From Echinometra lucunter (Eukaryota > Echinodermata > Echinoidea > Camarodonta > Echinometridae), in NCBI GenBank assembly GCA_029962745.1, contig CM057157.1:24027492-24091491 (forward strand): a DNA stretch of 64,000 nt, written 5' to 3'. The notes beneath the pieces are model-generated. The model made no database searches. It was not told the DNA's origin and worked only from the letters and a program-made list of their open reading frames with translations. The first letter of the stretch is position 1, and every line of letters starts with the position of its first letter. Shown piece after piece: positions 24,255-37,432 of this stretch. A program made the position numbers and the translations under genes.

Positions 24255-24395
24255 AGAATGAAACACGCAAGACAGCGGACGTAGCTGTATAATTCCACTT
24301 TAATGTCCCGAGCTTTCGGCTACATATGCCTTTATCAAGGGTTCTACAACAGAAAACAGAAACAAACGGATTGACAAGCATAACTAAACAGTAAA
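24255..24395 (-). mobile_element. Penelope-like element terminal fragment
   Basis: On the minus strand, the motif order AAAGGCATATGTAGCCGAAA then GCTCGGGACATTAAAGTGG is the signature found at ends of Penelope-like retroelements, including the GGC/GCC stem and GAAA box of their hammerhead-type motif. No reverse transcriptase or GIY-YIG reading frame is present. Confidence 0.55.
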
Positions 24396-24531
24396 AAAAA
24401 ATTTGGAGAAATAACTAAAATAATATGAAAAACTAATATAATCAATATGGGTATATATATATATATAAATCACCCCTGCACTACAGCAATGAAACTCTGG
24501 GAATTATTGTGAAAGGTGTATAATCGGCAGG

Positions 24532-24536
<5 letters not shown>

Positions 24537-24580
<44 letters not shown>
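24537..24580. repeat. CT microsatellite
   Basis: About 21 uninterrupted CT units. Confidence 0.95.
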
Positions 24581-24582
<2 letters not shown>

Positions 24583-25252
24583 TACATCCAGGTCACATAT
24601 ATTACAACTTTCTTGGGGTTACTGCTAAATTTCCTCAAGCTATCCCCTGTAAATGATCTCCAAACACTGGGCAATGAGTAGTCATTGTGTAATGTACTTC
24701 ACCCTTTTTTTTTGGGGGGGGGGTATTCGATTGGATGGGGTAACGGGGAGGGGAAGGAGGGTATAAGTAAAGTTTAAATAATTGAAATTGACTGAAATAA
24801 ATAGCATTTAGTAGTATGAAATTCGTGTATTAAAGATTTATCACTCTTTATATAATGTTATACAGGCACTGTTAAGATTGGAAAAATCATTTCACAGTGG
24901 CTTAACTCGACAGAGCGTTCCAAGGAAAAAAAATACATAGATTAACTTTTACATTGCAATATGCTGCCCAGATATTGTAGACTCACATTGTACAGCCTGT
25001 GCAAGAAGACAGACCTTAACCCTTCGACACATGCTTTCGCCTCTCTCTTTATCATCTCCTGTGTCCTCTTCTTTTCTTCTTTTATTGCTTTCATCTATTT
25101 TTTCTCTCCAGCGCACCCCTGTCTCTCATTAAGTATTACTCTTGATTTATTATCCCTCCTTCTCCGTCTCTGTCTGTTTGTAATATAAAAGTGAACGGTC
25201 ATGAAATAGAAGGGGACTTCGCCCCCCCCCCCCCCTCGCCCGCCAATAAGAA

Positions 25253-25840
25253 TTAAAGGAGAATGCAATCCAGGCATCAGTGTGCTTTTAGTGAATAAAG
25301 ATGACCAAGAAGAGTAAACAGTGAAAGTTTGAGCAAAATCAGACAATCTTGTTCAAGAGTTATGAATTTTGAAAGTGTCAGTAAATCCCTATTATGGGGA
25401 TCCTTGAGTTGGCAACTTTGCCAGCATCTGTGATGTAATCGTGGACAACTCTAAATTCATTTTGTATATTTTTTTTTTCCAAAAAAATGATTTATATGAA
25501 ATTTCAAGTCAGGAATCAACACAATTCTTCCCAAAATGTTTGCAGAATTGATATAGCCATGTCATACTCAAACAATAAATCAAACGAATTTTATTTTTCT
25601 TGAAAATAAAGAAAATGTTAAATTCTGTGTACAAAATGAATGGAGAGTTGTCCACGATGACATCACAGATGCTGGCAAAGTTGCCACTTCAAGGATCCCC
25701 ATAAGATGGATTTCCTGAAACTTTCAAAATTCATAACTCTTGAACAGATTGTCCGATTTTGCTCAAACTTCCAGTTTACTCTTTTTGGTCATCTTTATGC
25801 ACTAAAAGCAGACTGATGTCTGGGTTGCATTCTCCTTTAA
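25253..25840. mobile_element. 588-bp TTAA-bounded foldback element
   Basis: The left arm starts TTAAAGGAGAATGCAATCCA and the right arm ends GGTTGCATTCTCCTTTAA. The arms stay complementary for roughly 200 bp or more (for example GGGGATCCTTGAGTTGGCAA versus TTGCCACTTCAAGGATCCCC), leaving a spacer of about 130 bp. TTAA at both ends points to a piggyBac/Kolobok-type non-autonomous element. It has no ORF of its own. Confidence 0.88.
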
Positions 25841-26499
25841 GGCAATAAACATTGTCAGACCTTACACCAAACTTTGCCCTATTGCTAGGTGAAAGTAAAA
25901 GAAAATGTTAACCGCAATTCAGAGAGAGATATCAACCCTCCAGTAAAGGATGGCTAGAATTTAGAATCAGGCGAATAGGAGATTCATCTTAAGAAAATTG
26001 CAGATAAGTTCTCACAGCAAAGCTATACGCAAATCTCTGACGCAGATTATAGTCGAGCGCCCTCTGAAATAATCTCGTTGTTATTTCGATCGTGTGAGAT
26101 AGAAAAGTAATGGAGTTCAAGCATTAAACTCAAGGCCAAACATTGCTATGTACGAATTTTGCGTACCTTTTCAGATTATGTACAAGAAAAGACATCATAC
26201 ATGTCATAGTCTTGTCAGGAATTTGATTTTTGCCTATCTTTCTCGACTTTCCTATCTTCCCGACTAATGATCTCTCTATGTCTGGACGTTTTCTTTTCTC
26301 ACTCTTTTCCATTCTACAGCCTTTGATTCCCTCTTCTTAATTCGTGCATCTTCCTTGAATTATTTAGACCTCTGGAGAGAATCGATAAACGACCACCTCT
26401 GCTTATTTTGAGGCATTTTTAAGGGATATATGCCGTTGTTGATTTGTGAGATGTTGATCATCATGACGAAGATGATGTTCTTGTTTTGTTGATGTTGAT

Positions 26500-26514
26500 G
26501 GCGATGATGATGTC

Positions 26515-26551
<37 letters not shown>

Positions 26552-26584
26552 TCGTTGATGTCGTGATGGTGATGATGATGGTGG

Positions 26585-26621
<37 letters not shown>

Positions 26622-26696
26622 ATGTATAGAAGAGCCGCAAAGAGTATAGAGTCTAGAGATCGAGGGAGAGAGATGGTGGATAAATAATGAGAGAAA

Positions 26697-26731
<35 letters not shown>

Positions 26732-26735
26732 GGGG
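26500..26735. repeat. GAT trinucleotide and GA dinucleotide arrays
   Basis: GAT runs at about 26500-26550 and 26568-26620, followed by a GA run at about 26701-26729. Confidence 0.93.
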
Positions 26736-27146
26736 TGGTAGGGTAGCGGTGCCGATGATGCATATTTTCATATCCGATTTATACAGCGCACGCCCTCCGA
26801 ACCTCACTTCCAACTCTCTGCTCCAAGTGTGCCCTCCATAAGTGCTCTCCCTCTGCACTGCGCCGGTGTTGACATCGCATTTACTCCGTTGACTGCCTCC
26901 GTGTTCGGATGCACATTTTCGAATGGACTCCCCAAGCCAGCAGGTATTCATCACTGCATACAAATGGAATATGACTTCCAAGGACACGATGGAATTATAA
27001 TCGCCACAGGATTGGAAGAAACCATGCGCGTGTTGTTAATTTTGTCTGTAAGTATTTCATTTAATTGTTTTTTATGCGTGAAAATCATTTACGAATGTTA
27101 CTCGTTGCCTTTACCTATTAGCCGGGTACACAGGATGAGTGGATGA

Positions 27147-30100
27147 GTGCAGGGAAGTATTTCCCTGATGAGTGGTAGGCTCCTTGTCATTACGCGTGTG
27201 CAAACTCACTGTAGATTTGCTAGGAGCCACTTAATGTACAGACTATTTAGCTCTTTTACGTAATACACTAATGCTTGGTAAAGAGAATACTAGTATATTT
27301 CAATTTAGCGGCTCATTGGATGTCAAGTATATTGTGACTGTAATGCACAGATGATTTAGTTATAATTTTTCCCACTCTAGTATTTAAAAAAAGGGTAGGT
27401 TTTAAATTATATGCATGTTTTGGCCGGTGTACAGGTACAAAAGCCTAGGCGATCGTTGTCTTCTATTTTTCTCTGCTTTTAATCATGTGGAAAAGCCGTG
27501 TGCTTTAAACTAACACAGGATATGCATGACATGTGCCCAAGCACAGCTTGTGCAAACATATTAAAAATGCCTTTGATGGTACAAAGTACGTTCCTATTGT
27601 TTGTTAGGAATTTAAGTCCTTCTTTATTTAAAGAATTAACACAATGTCTGAAGCGACGGCCATGGTGTAACAATGTTCCTCTAGATTATAGCCCAAGAAT
27701 TACAAATCGTTGCGTTATATCTGTGTTGCATGTTTCCACAGAAGGCCTACTCAATTGTATGCACGTTTAGGACCTCAAACTCTCCCTGTGATATTAGCAG
27801 AAATGTGTCTACATCATTAACTTGTATAAAGTAGGCCTGTTCTAGTTGATTCGTTCTCATGCAGGCTCGCCTGAACTGCCGGAAAGGGGGGGGGGGGGAG
27901 AGATATTCTTGGGGCCTACGTCTACCTTAAACCTTTATGGGGCCCACCTAAATTGATTACTAAAAGCATATAGAGCCCCCCCCCCCCCCCCCGAGGCGAG
28001 CAAGCACATGTCTCCCACTTATACACATATTTCTTGATATTCCAGATGTGCAAGATTTACCATTTTCATTGGAAAACAAAAGAAACCTCCCAAAATGCAC
28101 TGTTTGATCACGGTTATCAATTGTTTTCTCATCATCTCTCATTAGTGTTGAAAGAGGATTTTGTTTACCACTGGTACGTGATAGGATGACATGGTACCGA
28201 GGGTTATGAGTGGGATATGCAAATGAGTATCAGGAGTATGGGCACATACTTCACCGGAGGGGCGGGGCTGACACCTTTTGCCCGAAAACGGCTATCTTGT
28301 TTCACAATTTTGTTAATTTGTTTAGTCTCGAAAATGTGGAGAAATTCCATATTCGGGCATGCTTATGTAGAAATATGAAGATACTGTATGTGGGGGGGGG
28401 GGGGGGGGGGGAGCACTAGCAGTATTCCAAATCTTCGCCCTAGCCTTTTGGAACATAAAAAATGGGTAGGTCATATCCCTATCAGCCTTCATGTTATGAT
28501 CAAATACTGCATGTTTAAGACTTAAGATCGTAGCAAGGGTCTATAAAGTGCATGGGAAACATCTGAATTAAATAGGCAAGAGACAAGCGACCAAACGACA
28601 AATGACTGGAATATTGCAACTTAATTGCATATACATCAGTCATGTCGGTATTAAACCATTACACTTTTTTTCACAAGAAAGAGATTGATTTGTCCCAAGA
28701 CATAGTATCTGCCCGCTCTCCCCAGCTTGAAGCCCTTGTTGGTTTGGTTGTTATATTAAACCGTGTTTCATCTATAATCATATTCATGCTCACCACCCCC
28801 TCCCCCAATCTTTGTTTGAACTCGGTCATGGCCTCTCTTTAAACTTTTGAATGTCTCTTCGATAAATCAACCGTCGGGAATGTTTATAATGAAGTCCCTT
28901 GGCGAGGGGAAGGTCTTTACGTGATAAGCTGTAGTCATGCAGTTAAAGAATAATCATGATCATTCTACTAAATTATCTCTACATCACGATGCCATGCCGA
29001 GAAGAAAAAAATGTTTGGAATCCTTCTGCCATTTGGCAGTTGCAGATTTACAAACCTTACTTATACTTCTGTTTTATCGATCATAAAAGCATTATACCAT
29101 ACAGGCCGTTAGCACTACACTGAGGCACTCGTGAGATGACATGCCTTGGCGTGCATAATTTTTGGTCCAATTTCGGGAAGGGGATCTGGGGGCGGGGGCG
29201 GGGGATGCTTTATTTTTTCTAGGTGCCTGAAGATGTTCACTATTTCTGTGAGATCATACTTATTAACATTACACATTTTATACAGAAAAAAAATCAGCTT
29301 AGTAACTTGTCTTTGAAGTGTTCAGTTAATAATGGGGGAGGGGGTTACGGTGTGTGTTTGGGGGGGGGGGGGCACAACCGCGCTTTCGATGATGAAATTT
29401 TACCTAACTTCGCCCTGTATACACTCCCTGCTTCCCCCTTGGGTATACCTATTTCGTTCTCACTCTGAATAGTTGGTTGAACGAACGGGCAGAAAAACAT
29501 ATTTACACAGGGGCAGATGTCAATGGGTGACCCCAAACTCGGGGAGGCCATGACGTTGACCGCGTCCCAGATCAGTATCGGTATTGGGAGGTTCAAAAGG
29601 TAACAATATGTAACAATAGGTTTAGAAGCTGAGGGGCAGCGTCAGGTCAGGTAAAATTTTGAGGGGCCGCAGATAACAGGCTTTTTCAATGGCAAAAACA
29701 TTGAAAATGTTCTCACATAGCACAAGGGCATTCATACGCTGTCCGATTGGGAATTTCCGAAATTTGAATTGTGACTTTGAGGCAAACCACCTTTTTAAGA
29801 GCTTTAGATTTTTTCTTTGTAAATGTATATAGTTGTGAATAATTCAGAATCAGACCAACATAATCATAAGTGGAAAGTATACTTTGCTTATTTAGACGAA
29901 CAATTATTAGGTTGTTTTCGAAAAAGAACATCCAAACTCAAATCACTTATAACATCTTTAATCCCCATGTCTTGACAGCCGAAGTCAAGACCGTTTTGTC
30001 ACAAAAGTGCCAACCCATTTTCTGAGTTTATTCTAAAAATAACAAATTCCAGATTCGAGGGGAAACGAATTTATTGGAGTCATTCAAAAGATGTGACCGA

Positions 30101-32634
30101 AAACAAGTGAACATCGCGTAGGAGAGGTATATTGCTTAAAGGCCAGATGTTAATAAATTTTTACTTTTTTCTCCACGCTCCATGCTGCTAATTAACATTT
30201 AGGATCAAACAGCCTTATGAATGTCACGATGATATGTTCTTCTCGCCAATTATGATGCACAAACATATTTCACCTTGCCGCATGAGAAGGGAGGGGGGGT
30301 GGATATTATTTGCAGCATAATTATGGTTACGGAATAACATATAACTGCGAGAAAACGAGAGGAAGGCGAGTTCATTAGTAGCTTGAGTTTTCTTTTTTTT
30401 TCGGTACCACTATAGACGGCTGAGGGGGGGGGGGGGGGGTGGTGCCTATTAGCTCATAAGTTTTACACTTAAAGTGATGACTATTATTTGCATAAAATTG
30501 AAGGGAAAAAAAGAACTATGTATTGCACCCCCCCCCCCCTCCTTCAGTTTAGTTGTCTGTTAGTTCAAATATAGAAGAAAAAATGAGATGAAGCCTGCTG
30601 CCGGTACAGTAAAGTTATTTCCCCTGAACGGAAAACCTTTAAATTATGCTTATGAATTTACTTAATATTCATCCAAACTTTGCTCCTATGCCTTCTGCTG
30701 GTAGCAATTTCTACAGTGATTTGTCACACGTGTTTCGGAAACACATGCTGAGGTCAAGGAGCGGGCTTTTGGGTCTTGATCGCAATGTTAGCTTCATCAT
30801 ACTCGAGCACAAGGAAGCAATTAAATGAAATATATTAATCAACAAGTAGCAAATTATTTACACTTATAAAACTTGTAAAAGAAATAAGTCATCTGAGCGG
30901 ATGATTATAATTTTGTAAATGCCTAATACAGAATGTATCAAGTTAATCTCCGAAGTCTAAGCGATTGGCATTATTCAGAATTATAAATGAATTGAGGGGA
31001 AAGTCGGTCAGTGAGCATGGGATTTTAACTGAACAGAATGATGAATCATTGAATGATTGGATGATTATTTAATCATCAGTGAAATAAAACCAATGTTCAT
31101 TAAGTGAGGGATAAATGAGGCTTTAACAAAATAATCAACTAATTAGCTTTTGAACATTTTTGTTCTAATCATACATATTTTAGGGGATGTGAATACTCTA
31201 ATGAGAAGGAGATAATATGTTTGAAATCTCACAATCTTAATTTTGAGATATTTTGGGGTTTCATATGAATTCATTTATCAGATTTAAGGCTCGTTTCGTA
31301 AATACTCGCCTTGGTAAAATTTGATGTACTTCCAACTGACAGTGCTGACAGATATCGTCATAAAACTGAAGCTATCTTGACCCACACTTTGCCACTTCTT
31401 CCTGTATCACTTTTAGAATAGTTTGTGTTGACATTTCTAAGGAGGGGCTTGAATTCAAAGCAGCCGATCGGAGAAGTATCAAACTAGAGCAGAGATTCGT
31501 TTTAACATTTTTTTTTTTTTTATTTTAACTCTATTAATACAAGATATCTGCTGTAACAGAAATAAAAGTTGGGAATATCATCGGTAGGGCTACAATGGCT
31601 ATTTCTGGCGCTCGATGATTTTTTTCGAAGCGTTTTGTCAGTGACAAGAGAAAATAATGAAAACATAAATGGTTAACTTTTGTGCTGCCCATGAATATTT
31701 ATACACAGAATGCACATGGGGTATACGGATAAACGGATTAATATTTTGAGCGCAAGCTGCGGTACCGTGGTCTAATATTCCAGAAAGACAGACAAGAGGA
31801 GTGTTTATATTCTAAACAAGGTGATTCATTACCATGCACAAGTAAAACTTTGCATCATCATGAGACATCAACTTGTTTCCTTTCCTCTTTGTGAAATTAT
31901 ATACGCCTATAAATCCGGGTCATATTACGGGTATTAAGGGTGCTTGAGATCAAGAGAATGTGTTTATACGGTGCCTTATAATTAGGCTTATCTGTCTACC
32001 TGTGCTCAAAATAGGGCTCCGCTGACTTGAACGCGACTGGCAATAAAACTAGGACATGTTTTACAAATTGGTTAAGGGGGCCGATTGATTTCCTGTTTAT
32101 TTCAGAAAGTCATTTCATTGACAGGTAAGGCGTAAGGGGGGGGGGGGGTGGTGTTGTTGTTGTTGTGATGTTTCGAACCATATTCTCTTCAGTTTTATCT
32201 GAGGCTCTTTCCTAAACACACACATTTCATTACTGTTTAATCTGTTTTCCTATTCTCAGCGCAGTGGTCAATCTCGCGTCGTAATTTATGATATCCCATT
32301 CCTAGGTGGACTAGTGGATATTAGATTTGACCCCTACGTTCACAGAGGTCAGTTAGCGGTCATCCCTTTTATGTTGGCCCAACAACTGGAAAAATTTATT
32401 ATTGGAATAATGTTCCTTTTGTCACAGATATGGGAGCTGGGCCATCTTGCATAACAAGTTGCGATTAAACGCAGCTAGAAGAAAAATAAACGCAGCTTGA
32501 TTTTCAACCAATCAGGATTGATTAATTCTTTTTGATTTGCGATTTATCGCAACTCTTTTAGGCAAGAGGGCCCTGGTATTCAAGTTCATATGTAGGAGTT
32601 GAGCGCTTTCTCGGTCGGACTACAGTCAGCATTG

Positions 32635-32638
<4 letters not shown>
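27147..32638. other. Intergenic DNA without recognisable genes
   Basis: Unique AT-rich sequence is punctuated by long G or C homopolymers (about 27887, 27977, 28392, 29359, 30424, 30528, 32139). No exon series, RNA gene or complete transposon was recognised. Open frames of 60-90 codons here lack family motifs and paired splice sites. Confidence 0.5.
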
Positions 32639-32682
<44 letters not shown>

Positions 32683-32700
32683 AGAGAGAGAGGGGGGAGA
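32639..32700. repeat. GA microsatellite
   Basis: About 25 GA units, followed by a short G-rich purine stretch. Confidence 0.95.
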
Positions 32701-33504
32701 TGGAGAAAATAGCCTTTCCTTTCTACACACCTTTGTTTTGTTTTGTTTTGTTTGTCTTTAATTTGTCTGCTTTTGTTTGCATTATTTATGGTTTGTTTTG
32801 TATTTTGACGGACTGATTTTTTTTTTACCGGAGAGGGATGGGGATGGGGCGTCATTCATTACATCGGTTTTTTTCCCACCAACTTTCTTAATTGAGAGAG
32901 AGAAAAGGGGGGGGGGGGGTGAGATGAAGTCAACTCCATTAAAAATATCCGCAAAGAATAATTTTTTTTGTCGAACATGTCGGCAAATCTGTTCCAACGC
33001 TCCTCCTGTATTCGATGTGTGGTCTCGTGACGCCTGTTCATTTCGTAAATTCTCCTCCTTGTAAAACTGTACCCCACCCCAATGCCTCTCTCAATCCTCC
33101 TGTCTCCTCTAATAAAGCAGAGCGGCCATCAGAGGTCATGGTCATCGTAAATTTTAACTAGTTCTGGTTTCTTGGTTCCAATCCCTGGTCACCTCTCACC
33201 TGACAGCTGCCAGACAACCAGCCCAGAGAGTCGACCAAGGGGATTACGGGATAATCTCAGGTGGGATTAGTCATGAGGGAGGGTGTAGGCCAAGGTGAGG
33301 TTTACTAACGGGTCTCAAGACGAAGAGCAACTACCCGCAACTCACCAATTTATAATTTTGGTTGAGAGTCTCGCCAGTGCTTGCGGTATGATTTATTAGA
33401 TCTCCGCGGAAATATTTGTCCTGCCTCATTTCTGGCCATGGAATCAGAGCTTTATTCCTGATCCGTCTTCGTGTCAGCGCTACATGTAGTGGTATAAATT
33501 TTTT

Positions 33505-33585
33505 ACCTCTCCCCCCCCCCCCACCCATTCTCCAGTATCGAATCCATTTTTCGTACCATATATTTTTGACACTAAACCCGCCCCT

Positions 33586-33616
<31 letters not shown>

Positions 33617-33725
33617 GCTCTCTCCCTTCCTCACTCCCCTCCCCCTCTCTCTCCCTCTCTATCTCTCGCTCCCTTTTTTGGGAAAGGGGGGGGGGGGGGT
33701 TGGGAGGAGGAGGTGAACGGCAATC
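33505..33725. repeat. CT-rich and C/G homopolymer-rich block
   Basis: C tracts near 33510 and 33583, interrupted CT runs at about 33596-33670, and a G tract near 33687 lie within 220 bp. The strong pyrimidine/purine strand asymmetry switches at about 33680. Confidence 0.88.
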
Positions 33726-35243
33726 GATTTGAGGTGTACACCCTGATTCTGCCAGGCATTTCGTCTGCAACACATTATTGCGGGTAAATCAATCAGCCCA
33801 TCATCAAGATCAGCTAGTCATCAATAAACCCAGTTACACTCTGAAAGGAGAACGAATTTGTCAAAGATCTCTCTTGGGAGCCCTGTCAAGACAATTTAAG
33901 TTGACACTCATGCAGATGACGGTCTGAAGGCAGAACATTCATCGAATTGACATCGCTTACTTATTGTTACACCTAGCTATGACAATTTGCTCTCAGTCAA
34001 TCAGATGGAAGGATTTCAGTAGCTTATAACAGTTATTGCAACTTGTTATTGATAACGGGGCCCAGTAGTCAACTGGTCGAGGAAATAGGCCTGATAGTTG
34101 ATAGCATTTTCCTTATTTTAAATACAAATTCAATAAATATGTGTTATTTATGGAATATGGATTTAGTAAATAACTATCACTTCCCCTCCGTCCATATCTG
34201 ACGTATGTCGTTTGAATTTTCACAGGAAGCACGCTTGCTGCTTTCTCTTCAAGCTTATCATATAGGGAAGGATATGAAACTAATATTTAAAGCCCAAATA
34301 TTCTTATTATCCGAGCTATAGTGTCAGTAAAGAATGACAGAGTGCCTCTGTTATTCTCTGATAGGTTTGTGACCACAGAACCACCCCCATTAGTGTAAGG
34401 TCAATTTAAGTGCAGCTAATGATCGTCTTTCAAAGGAAATCACTTGGAAGCCTCTTAGGGAGATTCACACCATTGCCTATGAAAGAAGAGATTCCTCGGT
34501 ATTGTCGAAGAATCGTTTAGGGTATGCAGTTCAATTCACAGGATTGGTACCCTTGTGAATTATTCTAACAACGCTGGTCAGGAAGTCATTGGAACAATGT
34601 TAAAGGCTTAAAAGGGAAGTCATTAGAGCAATTTCAAAGGCTTAAAAAGGAGGCAGTTCTGTTTACATATTGGGTAGAAACGGGTATGAACGAAAATGGT
34701 ATAATGGATTGAAAAGAATAATCTACGTTTGATACTACTTACAAAGATCCCTGTTGTGAGCCAGGATGACGATTTCCTAGTCCGGGTACTTACAACATGC
34801 CCACCTTTTCTGCTTTAACAACATGCCTTCTTCAGGTTCTTATCTATTATAGGTTAGTTTGTCATACTTCATTAGATGATTTTTGTCACCACATATCTTT
34901 CATATTTTTCTGACTCCCTTTTTCTTTCTTCTTTCAATAAACGCATGCAGGTATTACAAAAGAAAAATCATTCAGCTATAAGCAGTCGAGAATTACTTGA
35001 TGACTGGGAAGCAGAAAACAGGACCACCATTGTGATGCAAAAGCTGTAAAGAAAGATCTTACGATTTATGGCTCCACAAAGCCTTGCTTGAAAGTTGAAA
35101 TCCATTCCCGAAAGAGGAGACCGGTGAACTTGCAGCTGATATTACTGTCAGAATCGTTGTCGATCGGATTTCGGTAAGACGGAGGGCTTGCAGTTAACAT
35201 TCATTATTTTACAGCAGCTCAGGCCAGATGAACCAACGCCACC

Positions 35244-37255
35244 ATGCTCAACTTTAAAAAGATCTTCTTTACTGCTAGGTTGAGGACCAAGCCCAGATAC
35301 CAATGGCTGATCGCAGTATGTGCTGTGGTTCATATACTCATACTTAACCATTGCAGTGCCGTTTCAGGGGTTCACCTAGATCTCCTGCAGAAACACCAAA
35401 CTCTTGGGTTTGATCCCGACCTCATACAAGCCAATATCACCTCCAAACTCCTAACGTGCAAAGACATCTCGCGGATCCAACAGGGGGAAACGATTGGGCG
35501 TGGCACTACCAAGGAGGTTTTTGGTGGGAGCTATAGGGGTACGGATGTTGCCATCAAGATGGTTACGCGTAATGTGAGAGATGTTAGGATGTGTCTCAAT
35601 AGACGGGCGTACCGGGCGAAGGAGGAGTGTTACGAGTATGCCAACTACAAGCTCATGAAGGAAATAGCTTATGGATTGCAGCTCAACAGCGATAGACTGG
35701 TCCAGGTAAATATGCTTTTGATGATGATGATGATTATTATCTTTTTAAAACTGTATTTGATTTATTAATCACGGAAAGAAAGGCCCTCAGTCTACCTCCC
35801 ACCCTGCCGGGGCACACAGCCACACAGCCACACACCATGTCGGACAGCAATTATACTTGCAGTTACATATAAAGACTGCCATAGGCACCGTTCGACGAGA
35901 ATAAGACTGAACTGAAAATCCTATTTGAAACGTGGTAGCGAGAATTTGAAATTGTATGGGGTGGGGGGGGGGGCAGGTGAGAAGAAAGTAAGAGGATCAT
36001 AAGGTATTTTCTTACAGTATACCAGTCATGTGCATCTGCTGGTAAGTAAGTGAAACTCTGCAGAACACAACCCCGAATGTATGTTTTCGAAACTGAGTAA
36101 TAGTTCTGCCTGTGGCAACAGCACGATGAAAAGCAAATTGAAGTACAAAATGCACCTGCGTAAACAACATGGACTTTTGAGCAACTGTGCAACAGAATCG
36201 TCTGAAAGAAGTGGAGGAGGGATGAGCAAGAATGAAGAGACTACAAGGGGCTGAGTTAAAATAGTGAAAAATATATATGAAATGGACCTAGAGAAAAAGA
36301 GAAAAGGAATACAAGGAAAGCCTCAGAAGCATTTGAATTAATAAAAAAAAATGAGAGAAGGCAAATTGAAGAGTAAAAAATAAAAGAGGCAGAGATAGGT
36401 GGAGACAGGAGTTGATTCAGTTAAATTTAATAGAGACACGATTAGTTCAAAGTTTACCCGTTTGATTGATAGCTATTATGCATTTTATGTATTCATTCAC
36501 TTATTTATCATTAGTTACAAGTGTAACTGTTTATGTTCGGTTTGTTTATTGAAATATAATAATAATATCTATTTGTTTCGGTAAATCCTTAATTCGTGCG
36601 TTTAGTAGATCGTTTTATTTATGAACCTAATCCATTAAAAGAGTAACCTTTTGCTCCGTCCGTGATATTAATCATTTTATGGATTCTAGTTAAAGTATAG
36701 ACGGCTAGGGCAACCATTTTTTATCAATTTTCAACACCTTCTGTAATGCTCTTCACAATGAAACATAAAAATGCTCAACACATTTCATTAATTAATAAAA
36801 CATGCCTTCAAGTTTTCGAGGTTGGTGAAATGTCCGTCCGTGACAAACCGAGAAGGCTCTTGTTCATGCATGTATGATGGTCATTTTTTGAAATTCATAT
36901 CTATTTTCTTATAATTATGTAGTAATGATTTCTTCTTGAATTCTATATATTCATGTATTTATTTATATTTTTTATTAATCATTTAATTTATGTATTTATA
37001 TTTATAGCTGTTAGGTTACTGTGTTCGAGGCGATGCTGTCACTGGATCCGTGCGTGATCAGGGAGTGGTAGCCGTGGTCGAAGTCGGGAAGAAACTCAGC
37101 GAATACAGACTTAAACAATTCACCTGGCCAGAAAGATTACAGGTAATACTAGTATGACAACAGCAATATTAATAATGAATATGTTTATAATGATAATGAT
37201 GAAAATGATAATAACAGTGATAATAATGATGATAATAATAATAATAATAATGATG

Positions 37256-37296
<41 letters not shown>

Positions 37297-37334
37297 TAAT
37301 AATAATAATAATGATGATAATAATAATAATGATG

Positions 37335-37372
<38 letters not shown>

Positions 37373-37392
37373 TAATAATAATAATAATGATG

Positions 37393-37432
<40 letters not shown>

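Noticed and set aside
26829..27146. 105-codon + frame with a donor GTAAGT near 27049
   Set aside because: No domain, no partner exon and no clear acceptor. A short signal-like start (MRVLLILS) before the donor is too little to call.
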